64,000 bases of DNA from Rhizobiales bacterium PAR1 (lineage in GTDB: Bacteria > Pseudomonadota > Alphaproteobacteria > Rhizobiales > Beijerinckiaceae), in NCBI GenBank assembly GCA_002256205.1, contig NKIW01000003.1, positions 463,674 through 527,673 of the forward strand. Reading direction: 5' to 3'. The notes under the pieces are model-generated. The model saw nothing but the letters and a program-made list of their open reading frames with translations, made no database searches and was not told where the DNA came from. Of the stretch, positions 45,870 through 54,618 are shown piece by piece (position 1 is the stretch's first letter; each line of letters begins with the position of its first letter). The position numbers and the translations under genes were made by a program.

Positions 45870-47153
45870 TTATTTCGCCTTCAGTTTGGCCGCGAGATCA
45901 CGCATTTCCTTCGCGGTCTCGGTGATGAACGGCTTCCAGTCCGCCGGCGGATTGGCAATGCCGGACATGAGCTTCTTGTGATAGGCGGCTTCGAGTTCCG
46001 GATAGAAGGTGTGGATCGACTCCGGAAAATCGTAGGCGATGAGCCGCGCTTCCGCCTTAGCGAAATACTGCGAACGCGGAGAGAGCGCGGCCACGTCGAG
46101 ATCCTTGCGCACGGCCGCGCCGACATTCTCCAACGAAGCCTGTTGCGCCGCCTTGGAGAGCATGAAGGCTGCGAATTCCTGCGCCAGTGCCTTGTTCGGT
46201 GCGTTTTCCGGCACGCCGACGCCGCGCATGCCGCCGATCACGACGTAGTTCTGTGCAGCACCCGGCATTTTCGGCCACGGCCCGACGAGGAAATCGCCGC
46301 CGAGCACCTTCTCGCCGTCCCACTTCTTCACGTTCCAGTCGCCGACGCGGAACATGCCCGCGCGCCCACCCTCGATGCCCTGATACATCTCCGGGAAGGA
46401 ATGGTTGATCGTGTCGGGGGCGACAAACTTGTAGCTCGTATAGGTCTTGAGGAACTCCTCCAGCACCGCCGCATGCGCCGGCTCGTCGACCATGATCGTG
46501 CCAGCCGGGTCGATCAGCGTGTTGCGGATGCCCGAGCCGAAAAGGAAGAGGTCGAGCATGTGGATGAGGTCGCGCGGCTTGGCAGCCTGAAGCCCGAAGC
46601 CGAAGGTATCCGCCTTGCCATTGCCGTCTGGGTCACTGTCGCGGAACTTGTTGGCGACGCGCTTGGCGTCGTCCCAGGTCTCTGGGAATTTCTCGCCGAC
46701 CTTGTCGAGCCAGCTCTTGCGCACGCCAAAACCCATCTGCACGCGCTGAATGGGGATGATGATCTGCTTGCCCTTGTAGGTCGCAACCTTGATATCATCC
46801 TCGCCGAGGAAACCCTTGTCAGTCACCTTCGCGAGCACATCCTTCATGTCCGAGACCTTGCCGGTCTGGTCCTGAATGCGGATCACGCGCTCGTAATTGT
46901 TGTAGATGAGGTCCGGCGCTGTATCCGTGTTGAGCGCGCCGATAACGCGGCCAAACCACTGGTCCGTTGGGAAACTCAGGGACTTCACCGTCACACCCGG
47001 CTTCGATTTGGCGAATTCGGCGCTCATCGCCTCGAACCACTTGATGCCGTTGTCGCCGAGGTCATGCCAGACGGTGAGCTGCTGCGCCTGAAGGGGCAGG
47101 GTGCCAGCCACGGCCATAGCGGCCGCGCCCAAAAGCGTGCGTAAGATTGCCAT
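45870..47153 (-). CDS. Carbohydrate ABC transporter solute-binding protein
   Basis: This 427-residue periplasmic sugar receptor has signal peptide MAILRTLLGAAAMAVAGTLPLQA, then QQLTVWHDLGDNGIKWFEAMSAEFAKSKPGV, the start of family-1 solute-binding proteins. Further typical pieces are PDLIYNNYERVIRIQ and PIQRVQMGFGVRKSWLD. ATG at 47153 has GGGAGGAG upstream; an earlier in-frame start does not begin a signal peptide. First gene of the operon, transcribed away from a perfect LacI-type operator. The GH2 partner points to a beta-glycoside or uronic acid glycoside. Confidence 0.94.
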   Translation of the reverse strand: MAILRTLLGAAAMAVAGTLPLQAQQLTVWHDLGDNGIKWFEAMSAEFAKSKPGVTVKSLSFPTDQWFGRVIGALNTDTAPDLIYNNYERVIRIQDQTGKVSDMKDVLAKVTDKGFLGEDDIKVATYKGKQIIIPIQRVQMGFGVRKSWLDKVGEKFPETWDDAKRVANKFRDSDPDGNGKADTFGFGLQAAKPRDLIHMLDLFLFGSGIRNTLIDPAGTIMVDEPAHAAVLEEFLKTYTSYKFVAPDTINHSFPEMYQGIEGGRAGMFRVGDWNVKKWDGEKVLGGDFLVGPWPKMPGAAQNYVVIGGMRGVGVPENAPNKALAQEFAAFMLSKAAQQASLENVGAAVRKDLDVAALSPRSQYFAKAEARLIAYDFPESIHTFYPELEAAYHKKLMSGIANPPADWKPFITETAKEMRDLAAKLKAK

Positions 47154-47197
47154 GTGCTCCTCCCTGAGCGGATGCCTCTTGACGAGGTCATTCATTT

Positions 47198-47215
47198 AGG
47201 GAAAACGTTTTCCCT
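47198..47215. promoter_or_regulatory. LacI-family operator, perfect 18-bp palindrome
   Basis: AGGGAAAACGTTTTCCCT is an exact palindrome with the central CG typical of LacI/GalR operators. It lies 44 bases from the binding-protein start and 57 bases from the regulator start, in the divergent promoter region. It should allow one repressor to control both directions. Confidence 0.9.
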
Positions 47216-47272
47216 TTGCGAATACTAGATCAGGTTTTCGAGGCAGGCAAGCACCTGTTCGGGGGAGGGCGT

Positions 47273-48307
47273 GTGGCACCAACCAGCGCAGCAAAACGGG
47301 GACGCCACGGCATAAAGTCCGAGCCGGCATCGATAGGTGCTGTTGCCGAACGTGCGGGCGTCTCGATTGCAACGGTGTCCCGCGTGCTCAATGGCGTCGC
47401 CAAGAAGGCTTCCGCCGAGACCGTTGCGAAGGTGCGGGCGGCGGCTCTGGCGCTGGATTATCGCCCGAGCAGTGCGGGACGCTCGCTCCGGCAGAAATCA
47501 AGCCGCCTTGTTGCGGTGCTCGCAGCAAACCTTGCGAACCCGGCGATGGCGGCGATTGCGGCCTCAGCGGAAATGGCCTTGCGCGAAGCGGGCCTGGTGA
47601 TGGTGCTTTGCGATACCCATGACTCACCGGAGCTTCAGGACGAATATTTGCGAGAAATGCGCGCCCAGCAAGCGCGGGCGATCGTGCTGCTCGGTGCGGT
47701 TGCAAGCCCGATGCTCGACGCCATGCGCGGTGGCCCGACGCCGATCATTTTTGTCGGACGTCGCGACCCATCCGGCGAAACCGGTCGTTTTGTCGGGATC
47801 GACAATGTCGCTGCTGGGCACGATGTCGCAGCCTGGGCACTGGCGCGCGGTTTAAGAAACGCCGCGATCATTCATGGTCCGCTGACCTCATCCGCGACAC
47901 GCGATCGCGTCGAGGCCGTATTGAAAGCCTACTGCGTTGCTGGGATTCCTGTCTCATCAAGCAGGCGCATCGCTCCGATGGGAAACGACCATCTTGAAAT
48001 GGGTTTCAATGGGGCGAGGGTGCTTTCTGAACAAGGCGATGACCTCGATCTCATCATCTGCGCCAGCGACCTGATTGCCTTCGGCGCTCGCCGTTATTGG
48101 CGCGAGAGTGCCAAACGGCAAGCCGCGCCTCGTTTGATCGGCTTCGATGACAGCCCGCTTAATGATTGGGTTGCACCGGACCTGAGTTCCGTACGAATTC
48201 CCTATCGGGCTTTCGGTCCCGCAATTGCGGAGCAGATCGTCGATGCGCTGGGCGCCCAAAAGAAATTCAGCGAGACCCTGCCGCATGTGATCATCACAAG
48301 GGGCTGA
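47273..48307 (+). CDS. LacI-family transcriptional regulator
   Basis: This 344-residue repressor has the helix-turn-helix ASIGAVAERAGVSIATVSRVLNG, the hinge helix segment RPSSAGRSLRQKSS and a sugar-binding domain ending in DSPLNDWVAPDLSSVRIPYRAFG. I chose GTG at 47273 because GGGGGAGGG lies 4-5 bases upstream; a TTG at 47216 adjoins the operator and is unlikely. It should repress the divergent sugar operon until an inducer binds. Confidence 0.93.
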   Translation: MAPTSAAKRGRHGIKSEPASIGAVAERAGVSIATVSRVLNGVAKKASAETVAKVRAAALALDYRPSSAGRSLRQKSSRLVAVLAANLANPAMAAIAASAEMALREAGLVMVLCDTHDSPELQDEYLREMRAQQARAIVLLGAVASPMLDAMRGGPTPIIFVGRRDPSGETGRFVGIDNVAAGHDVAAWALARGLRNAAIIHGPLTSSATRDRVEAVLKAYCVAGIPVSSSRRIAPMGNDHLEMGFNGARVLSEQGDDLDLIICASDLIAFGARRYWRESAKRQAAPRLIGFDDSPLNDWVAPDLSSVRIPYRAFGPAIAEQIVDALGAQKKFSETLPHVIITRG

Positions 48308-48449
48308 AGGATCGTTCACTCGGTAATGTGTGCCTTCGGGATTTTCGCGGTGATCTTTGCTTTTACCTGACGTGCCCCGTTCAATTGAATCATTTAAAGC
48401 TGGAGTCTCTCACCATTGATCCCGTGATCGGCACAAGGAGAGTTCCATC

Positions 48450-48661
48450 AAGGCATCGAAGTTTACGGTCGCACAGATCGCTTTCTTCTGAAGCAGGCAG
48501 AACACAGCATACCGATGGGTGATGTATGTCGAAATGCCGGGATCAGCGATGCGACGTTCTATAATTGGCGGAAGAAGTGTGCTGGGCGGATGCCCTCAGA
48601 GATCAAGGGGCTACGCCAGACCGAGGAGGAGAACGCCAAGCTGAAGTGGCAAATTCGGTGA
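48450..48661 (+). pseudogene. IS3-family transposase OrfA remnant
   Basis: KASKFTVAQIAF, then after a one-base shift LKQAEHSIPMGDVCRNAGIS and ATFYNWRKKCAG, with EIKGLRQTEEENAKLK at the end, is the helix-turn-helix plus leucine-zipper of IS3 (IS51-type) OrfA. The start codon is lost and a frameshift is visible. The OrfB gene that should follow is absent. The rest of 48308-48809 has no gene. Confidence 0.85.
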
Positions 48662-48809
48662 TTAACTTTGGCTGATCTGCCGCCCCATAACGTCAAATTT
48701 GCTTACCGACGGGGCATCGAACGTTCGGAGCGGACAGGTTTTCTTCACTCCGAAGCGGTTCGAAATGGTGATCAGCGCTACTCCGCCGGGCGTGCGGACC
48801 GAATTTCGG

Positions 48810-49706
48810 TCAAGTCGTATCTCCGGCAACAAGAACTTTGATGTCTGCCGGCGTGACAAACCGTCGGGGTGGCCAATGACCATCGACGAGCACGGCGGTT
48901 GCCCAAGCATCGGCGGCCATACAGGTCTTGGCAAGAACGGAGACCGAGGCGAGCTTGCCGCCTATCGGCTCGCCGGTTGCCGGGTCGATTGTGTGTGAGA
49001 CGGCTCGACCGTCGATATCCCGGCAATGGCGATAGGTGCCGGAGGTGGCCACCGCGAGATCGGTCAGCTCGATGACACCCTCGATCTCGCGATGCCCACG
49101 GATCGGGCGTTCGAGGCCGACCGCCCAGGGCTGTCCATCCGGCTTGCTCCCCTGACCGCGCATATCGCCATCGATGCCGACGAGCCAATCCGTCACGCCG
49201 GATGCAGACAGAACCTCGCCCAGCCGGTCGACGCCATAGCCCTTGGCAATCCCGCAAAGGTCGAGGCCGAGCGGGGCGTGCTTGCGGACCCGGCGATTGG
49301 CGCGATCGAGTTCGAGCGAGTCCCGCGTGATGGCACGCCGCGCCGGGCTCATGGGAGGCCTATCGCCAGCACGCGGCCCGAACCCCCAGGCGGCGACAGC
49401 CTCCGCGACACCGATATCGAAAGCACCGTGCGAGGCTTTCTCGACGGCGAGCGCCGCTTCGAGCACGGTGATCAGGCTTTCCGGCACATCGAGCCAGATC
49501 CCCGGTGCTGCGCGGTTGAGCCGGGAGAGATCGGAATCCGATTTCCAGTTGGACATGACAGTATCAACATCCGAAACCGCCGCATGGAGCGCTTTGCCGA
49601 GGTCGGCGTGCCCTTCCGCCGCTTCGGAATAGAACAGCACGGAATAGCGTGTCCCCATCGTCGCCCCGTTGAGGGCAACACGGAAAGCGAGCTTTTCAGT
49701 AGACAT
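48810..49706 (-). CDS. apbE: FAD:protein FMN transferase (ApbE family)
   Basis: This 298-residue enzyme transfers FMN from FAD to a Thr or Ser side chain of a target protein. Family blocks: GATMGTRYSV at the start, DLCGIAKGYGVDRL (normally DLGGIAKG), GIDGDMRGQG, SHTIDPATGEPI and the metal-binding TCMAADAWATAVLVDG. The ATG at 49706 overlaps the reductase gene end by 11 bases. No signal peptide or lipobox is visible, although its likely target is exported. The target candidate is the DUF2271 protein two genes upstream. Confidence 0.93.
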   Translation of the reverse strand: MSTEKLAFRVALNGATMGTRYSVLFYSEAAEGHADLGKALHAAVSDVDTVMSNWKSDSDLSRLNRAAPGIWLDVPESLITVLEAALAVEKASHGAFDIGVAEAVAAWGFGPRAGDRPPMSPARRAITRDSLELDRANRRVRKHAPLGLDLCGIAKGYGVDRLGEVLSASGVTDWLVGIDGDMRGQGSKPDGQPWAVGLERPIRGHREIEGVIELTDLAVATSGTYRHCRDIDGRAVSHTIDPATGEPIGGKLASVSVLAKTCMAADAWATAVLVDGHWPPRRFVTPADIKVLVAGDTT

Positions 49707-51909
49707 CTTCAAGCAACCTTCCGGATTGGCGCAGGGTGGGTAGGTCAAGACCATGCGGGGCCAGGGCCGCGCCAAGCGCCTGCCGGACACCGTCGGCCAT
49801 ATCGCGACCGCCGCAGATCAGGATTTGCCCGCCGGCATCGATCATGGCGCGCAAATCGGCTGCGTCGGCGGCAATGAGATCCTGCACATAGCCGCCGCTG
49901 CCAATGCGCGAAAAAATCGTGCGCAGCCGTGTCAGCGTGCCGTCGAGGGCATGGGATGCGAGTTCATCCCGATAAAGAAAGTCGGACTCTGGGTTTCGTC
50001 CGCCCCAGTAGAGGTGAACCGGGCGGGAACCACCCGTCTGCCGCAGAAAGCCGATTAGCGGCGCGATGCCCGCGCCGGCACCGATCAGGATCAGCGGTGC
50101 CTTGCTGGCATCCGGTCGGAAGGCCGGGTTGGGGCGGATCGCGGCTGAAATCTGTGCACCCGGCTGCAAGCCGAAGAGATAGCCCGAGCAGAGCCCGCCC
50201 GGCTGATGCCGGACGCAGAGTTCCAGAACGCCGCTCCGCGACGAGGACCCGATCGAGTAAAAGCGCGGGCGGGTATCGCCCGGCGGTGTGATCGCGACAA
50301 GGTCACCCGGCTCGAAGCGCGGCAGAAGGCCGAGCACGCGCTGAAGGGGGAGGGGCAGGCCGCAATACTGCGGCATGATCCGGAAGCGGAGGATGGCGGT
50401 CGGGGCCTGCACTTCGATTCCGTACTCCGTTCGCGTGAGAAGTCTGAATTGCCGAACGCCGGCGCGCGTCGCCTGGTGCTCAAGGTGCAGCGGAAGCTGA
50501 AGGTGTTCGCCGAGGCGCATTCCCCATGCCATAAACGCTTCGCCCGATTGACGGTCGACCCGCTCGGTCGGAAGGGCGAGACGAAAACCCTGCTCGGTGA
50601 GTGCCGTTTCGACGCGATCCGCGTAGCCGCAGAAATCAGGGAATGTCCGATCGCCAAAGCCGAGAACGATGGCTTCAGGCTTTGCACCTTGCCAGCGGGC
50701 CAGTTTTTCAAGGAACTGGGTTGCCGAGGCCGGTGCTTCGCCCTGACCGGCTGTAGCAGCCAGCAGGATCATGTGCCGGGCGGGCGAAGCGGCTGGCAGG
50801 TCGTTCATCGCGGCGAGATGTACCTTGCGGCCCGCGCTGGAGAGCGCCCGCAGCAGGGTTTCGCCGAAGCGGAAGGTCGTGCCGCCCTCAGAACCCACGA
50901 GGATGAGGATATCCGCCTTCTCTGGCGCGACACTGCCCCGAACCGCGCCCGTCCGGAGGCGCTTGCGAAGGCCGATGAACAACCCCGTGAGAGCCAGAAC
51001 AACCCCGCCGCTGGCACTCAGCCCGAGCACCAGTGCCAGCACGGTCATCCCCTCCGCCGTATGCAGGCGATAGGCGAGATCCCGGGCATGCCACGCGAAG
51101 GTATGGCGATCCTCGCGCAGGATGTCCCCGGTGGACGCATCGATAAAGCGGGTCGCCGTATGCGTCTTGACGGTGATGGGATCGGTCGTATCCGCAGGAT
51201 CGGGAAGCGTGATTTCACGCAAATCGGCGAGGGAGAGCGAAGCCAGCCCCTTGAGTTGCCCGAGCGGTATGCGCGCCCCGCCGCTTGCGGTCACGAAGGT
51301 TTCCTCTGTCGTCGAGCCGTCAGGGATGATCTCGAACCCGACGAGCGACATCTCGATGGCGGTGACGGAAGAGAACAACAGCCCGGCCACGGCGACTCGG
51401 CCGAGTTCGAGATGCCAGCGGCGCGCGCCCGTTCCACTGAAGGATCGGATTAGGCGTCCCCAGCCGCCGACGAGCCTTTTGAGCAGGAGTAGGCCGGTGA
51501 TCGTGAGCACCAGCATCGCCAGCGCCGAAAGCCCCGCGACGAGCCGCCCGCCATCGCCCGAAAGCCAGGCGCGGTGGAGATTGGTGATGCTGCGCAGCAT
51601 CGCCGGGGTGACATCCGGCCCCAGGAGCTGCCCGGTGGCCGGGTCGACGAAGCTGGATTGCGGGCGTCCGTTATCGAGATGGGTCACCCGCACCTTGCCC
51701 GAGGGCGTGCGCGTGATCTTTTCCACGCCCGGAACTTGCGCGGTGATGCGCGCCGCAAGATCGGCGAGTGAGACGGTCTCTTCCGCCACAACCGGGGCGG
51801 AGCGCGCCTCGATTGCGGCCTCGAAGGCGAGGATCGCGCCGGTTCCGGCCGTGACAGCCAGCATCAACGCGAGGAAAAGACCCGGCAGGGCATGCCATCG
51901 GCGCAGCAT
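49696..51909 (-). CDS. PepSY-diflavin reductase (PepSY/TM, flavodoxin, FAD and NAD(P)H domains)
   Basis: This 737-residue fusion starts with PepSY_TM-type segments: TM near residues 8-30, PepSY unit, TM near 118-137 and 165-185, second PepSY unit (ASTGDILREDRHTFAWHARD), and TM near 280-305. A cytoplasmic flavodoxin domain follows (ILILVGSEGGTTFRFGE), then an FAD barrel (PRFYSIGSSS) and the NAD(P)H module (PLILIGAGAGIAPLIGFLRQ) as in sulfite reductase flavoproteins. It should carry electrons from NAD(P)H across the membrane. The ATG at 51909 has GGAGG five bases upstream, better than the adjoining GTG at 51912. It lies nine to twelve bases after the DUF2271 gene. Confidence 0.92.
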   Translation of the reverse strand: MLRRWHALPGLFLALMLAVTAGTGAILAFEAAIEARSAPVVAEETVSLADLAARITAQVPGVEKITRTPSGKVRVTHLDNGRPQSSFVDPATGQLLGPDVTPAMLRSITNLHRAWLSGDGGRLVAGLSALAMLVLTITGLLLLKRLVGGWGRLIRSFSGTGARRWHLELGRVAVAGLLFSSVTAIEMSLVGFEIIPDGSTTEETFVTASGGARIPLGQLKGLASLSLADLREITLPDPADTTDPITVKTHTATRFIDASTGDILREDRHTFAWHARDLAYRLHTAEGMTVLALVLGLSASGGVVLALTGLFIGLRKRLRTGAVRGSVAPEKADILILVGSEGGTTFRFGETLLRALSSAGRKVHLAAMNDLPAASPARHMILLAATAGQGEAPASATQFLEKLARWQGAKPEAIVLGFGDRTFPDFCGYADRVETALTEQGFRLALPTERVDRQSGEAFMAWGMRLGEHLQLPLHLEHQATRAGVRQFRLLTRTEYGIEVQAPTAILRFRIMPQYCGLPLPLQRVLGLLPRFEPGDLVAITPPGDTRPRFYSIGSSSRSGVLELCVRHQPGGLCSGYLFGLQPGAQISAAIRPNPAFRPDASKAPLILIGAGAGIAPLIGFLRQTGGSRPVHLYWGGRNPESDFLYRDELASHALDGTLTRLRTIFSRIGSGGYVQDLIAADAADLRAMIDAGGQILICGGRDMADGVRQALGAALAPHGLDLPTLRQSGRLLEDVY

Positions 51910-51921
51910 CACAGCCTCCGC

Positions 51922-52419
51922 TTACATGTCGATCGCGAGCGATTTCACATAGCCGCGCCCGGCGGCAGGCTTGCCGACGCTCGCCTTCGAAACCGCGATG
52001 CGGGCATCGACGGGAATATCGCTTTCCTTCTCGACCGCACTGTCGACGCGGATTTCAAAGCCGGCATCGATCAAGGCATCGGCGATCTCGGCGCTGATCG
52101 TCAGGCTCTTGCCCGCGCCGACGCTTGCGCCGGTGGTCCCGTCGATCCGCCCGCCAGACTGGCGATACCAGCCGGAGAGATGTTTGTGATATTTCGCCTT
52201 GCCGCCCGCGACATGGAGCGTCTTTTGCAGCTTGCCGTCCTTGTCGGTGAGGTAGACCGCGAGATAGGCGCCATCCCCGCCATAGGCGTTAAGTGTCGTC
52301 GTGATGCGCACCGGGCGCGCCTCGGCGGCAAACGGGGCCAGCAGCGGCAGGGCGATGGCGAGAGCGGCAAGAGAGCCTTTGAGGGCAAACGAGCTTTTAA
52401 AGGCAAAAGAGGGTGTCAT
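51922..52419 (-). CDS. DUF2271 exported protein with flavinylation motif
   Basis: This 165-residue protein has a Sec signal peptide (residues 1-34, cleavage after AEA). The mature part fits DUF2271: ITTTLNAYGGDGAYLAVYLTD, then HVAGGKAKYHKHLSGWYRQSG. Residues 93-99 are D-G-T-T-G-A-S, matching the ApbE recognition pattern Dxx(S/T)GA(T/S), with T96 the expected FMN attachment site. ATG at 52419 has GGAG about 8 bases upstream. It begins the DUF2271-reductase-ApbE operon, downstream of two TTCAGGT-N4-GTCAG-type repeats. It is likely the periplasmic electron acceptor or carrier of the system. Confidence 0.9.
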   Translation of the reverse strand: MTPSFAFKSSFALKGSLAALAIALPLLAPFAAEARPVRITTTLNAYGGDGAYLAVYLTDKDGKLQKTLHVAGGKAKYHKHLSGWYRQSGGRIDGTTGASVGAGKSLTISAEIADALIDAGFEIRVDSAVEKESDIPVDARIAVSKASVGKPAAGRGYVKSLAIDM

Positions 52420-52461
52420 GGAACATCTCCGGTGATTGACGAACCGGAGAGTGCCTCCCCA

Positions 52462-52514
52462 ATCTGACATCGACCTGAACCGGGATCGGATTTTGCTTCA
52501 GGTTGCCGTCAGGT
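52462..52514. promoter_or_regulatory. Two response-regulator-like direct repeats before DUF2271
   Basis: Site A, 52497-52514 (+): TTCAGGTTGCCGTCAGGT. Site B, 52462-52479 (read on -): TTCAGGTCGATGTCAGAT. Each has two TCAGRT half-sites with an 11-base period, one helical turn, as for OmpR-family regulators. They face away from each other, centres 35 bases apart. They lie between the kinase stop and the DUF2271 start. The same motif occurs at 54619. Confidence 0.75.
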
Positions 52515-52541
52515 AGGCGAGCGCCAGAACAGCCGGAGCGT

Positions 52542-53879
52542 TCAGCCCGGCGGCAGCAAAAGCCGCATTTCGACGCCATCAGCCTCGCCTGGAACCGGGG
52601 ACGTCATCACGAGCGTGCCGCCAGCGCCTTTGGCAATCGCCGTGACGATCGCCAGCCCGAGGCCCGCGCCTTCCTCAAGCGACGTGCCCCGCTCGAAGCG
52701 CTGGCAAAGATGCGAGAAATCCTCCTGCGCCAGAACAGCGCCGTGATTGGCGACGCGGAGTTCGCCCGTCGCATCAAGCCAAACCCGCACGGGGGAGGCG
52801 GGTGGGCTGTATTTCAGCGCGTTTTCAACAAGATTGCGCAAAGCGATGGCGAAGACATCGATATCAACCGTCGACAGTACGGGCTGATCGGTCAGGGTGG
52901 TCTCGATGCGCCCCGCATCGGGGATGTCCGCCAGAACGAACCGGAGAACCGGGCGCAAATCCTGCGTTTCATCGCTCCGGAGTGCGCCGCCCTCAGCCTT
53001 GGCGAGTTGAAGCAGCTTTTCGGTCAGTCGGACGAGGCGACGCAGGGCCGCCTCGATCTCGCCGGCCCGCGTGCGGGAAGGGGCATCGCCGAGTTCGGCG
53101 ATCAGCCGCTGGGTCTGGGCCAGAGCACCGGCAACCGGTGTGCGCAATTCATGCGCGGCATTGGCGGTGAAGCTCCGTTCGGCGGCGAGCGCGCGCCGGA
53201 GGCGGTCAAGCAGGGTATTGACCGCACCGCCCACCGGCATCACCTCGGCGGGAAGGCCAGTCGGGTCGACCGGCGCAAGATTGCCCTCGCCACGGCTGGC
53301 GATGGCCGCACCCAGTGCCGCCACAGGCCGGACAGAGCGGACGACCAGCCAATAGGTCGCCGCCATGATGCCGGGCAGCAGCAGAAGGAGTGGCCATGTC
53401 ATCGCGAGTACCGCCTTACGCAGCGTGCTGGTCCGGTGGCCGGATCGCTCCATGGCGCTGACGATGATCGTCCCGCTGACAGCGCTTTCGGTGTAGAATC
53501 GCTCGCCGTTGCGGCTGGAGAAGCCCAGAGGAAGCGTGGCGGGAAACTGGCTCGCCTGCGCGTCATGCGAACGCAGGAGCACCTGTCCGGCGGCATCCCG
53601 GACGACATAGGTGATGTATTCGTCATGCTTGCCGGCATCGGGCAGGCGCTGCTCGACCGTATCATCCGCCTCGCGTGCGAGAATGTCCGAATAGGCCAGC
53701 GGGAGAATGCGCTGGACGACCTCCTGCAACGCACTGTCGAAGACCTCGTTGATTTCGTGGCGGATGATCAGTCCCGCGCCCGCCATGGCTGCAAGCCAGA
53801 ACACCGATACCGCCAGCGCGAGGCCGAGAACAAGACGGCGCCTGAGGCTGAAAGCCGGTGCGGCAGGGAGCGTTTTCAT
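52542..53879 (-). CDS. Sensor histidine kinase (QseC/PmrB type)
   Basis: This 445-residue membrane kinase has TM1 at about residues 14-36, a periplasmic domain of about 120 residues, TM2 (VLAMTWPLLLLLPGIMAATYWLV) and a HAMP-like linker. The phosphate-accepting histidine is in FTANAAHELRTPVAG. ATP-binding boxes are NLVENALKYSPP, the G1/G2 segments and GLGLAIVTAIAKGAGG. It pairs with the regulator just upstream (12-base gap). The signal is unknown; the adjacent redox genes suggest a metal or redox cue. Confidence 0.94.
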   Translation of the reverse strand: MKTLPAAPAFSLRRRLVLGLALAVSVFWLAAMAGAGLIIRHEINEVFDSALQEVVQRILPLAYSDILAREADDTVEQRLPDAGKHDEYITYVVRDAAGQVLLRSHDAQASQFPATLPLGFSSRNGERFYTESAVSGTIIVSAMERSGHRTSTLRKAVLAMTWPLLLLLPGIMAATYWLVVRSVRPVAALGAAIASRGEGNLAPVDPTGLPAEVMPVGGAVNTLLDRLRRALAAERSFTANAAHELRTPVAGALAQTQRLIAELGDAPSRTRAGEIEAALRRLVRLTEKLLQLAKAEGGALRSDETQDLRPVLRFVLADIPDAGRIETTLTDQPVLSTVDIDVFAIALRNLVENALKYSPPASPVRVWLDATGELRVANHGAVLAQEDFSHLCQRFERGTSLEEGAGLGLAIVTAIAKGAGGTLVMTSPVPGEADGVEMRLLLPPG

Positions 53880-53891
53880 GATGCTTCAAGT

Positions 53892-54548
53892 CTATCGCAC
53901 AAGCCGGTAGCCGAGGCCACGTTCGGTGACGATGCGCGCATGGCCGATCTTCTTGCGCAACCGCGCGATATAGACCTCGATGGTATTGCTCTCGACTTCC
54001 GCGTCGAGGTCATAGAGCCGCTCCTCGATCTCGCTCTTGGAGACAAGTCCGGAAGGGCGTCCCAGCAGGGCTTCCAGCACGGCCCACTCGCGCGCGGTAA
54101 GCGCAAGCGCTTTGCCGCTCCGGGTAATCGCGCGTTCGGCCAGCTGGATCGTCACATCGCCGAAGGTTACGACCGGCGCAGCCTGTCCTGCCGCGCGTCG
54201 TGTCACTGCGCCGATGCGTGCCGAGAGTTCGGAAAGGTCGAAGGGCTTGACGAGATAATCATCCGCGCCGGCATTGAGTCCCGCGATCCGGTCGGAGACC
54301 TGATCGCGTGCAGTGAGAATGATGACCGGCATTGTCTCCCCGGCAAGGCGGAGACGCTTGAGAAAATCGAGCCCGCGGCCATCCGGGAGCATCAGATCGA
54401 GCAGGATGACGTTGTACCGTGCGACGGCGCGGCATTCCTCGGCCTCGCCAAGCCGGCGCGCCCAATCCACGGCATGTCCTTCGGCTGCGATGCTGTCGCG
54501 CACGGCAGCACCCAGCAGGCCATCGTCTTCCACCAACAGAATGCGCAT
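53892..54548 (-). CDS. OmpR-family response regulator
   Basis: This 218-residue two-domain regulator has a receiver with D51 (VILLDLMLPDG) as phosphorylation site, acidic pocket VEDD (7-10) and the conserved lysine in DDYLVKPFDLSEL. The C-terminal winged helix includes LTAREWAVLEALLGRPSGLVSK and ends VTERGLGYRLVR. A run of G residues precedes the ATG. It should bind the TCAGGT direct repeats at 52462-52514 and 54619-54636, controlling the redox genes on both sides. Confidence 0.95.
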   Translation of the reverse strand: MRILLVEDDGLLGAAVRDSIAAEGHAVDWARRLGEAEECRAVARYNVILLDLMLPDGRGLDFLKRLRLAGETMPVIILTARDQVSDRIAGLNAGADDYLVKPFDLSELSARIGAVTRRAAGQAAPVVTFGDVTIQLAERAITRSGKALALTAREWAVLEALLGRPSGLVSKSEIEERLYDLDAEVESNTIEVYIARLRKKIGHARIVTERGLGYRLVR

Positions 54549-54618
54549 GTTACCCCCGTCGCTGAAGGGCTCTTAGCGCTTCTAGCTGACGCGAGGCTGA
54601 ACGACAAAGGCGCAGGTC

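Noticed and set aside
45771..47144. 457-codon plus-strand open frame
   Set aside because: Antisense to the sugar-binding-protein gene, which has signal peptide and family motifs.
50206..51453. 415-codon plus-strand open frame
   Set aside because: Antisense to the PepSY-diflavin reductase.
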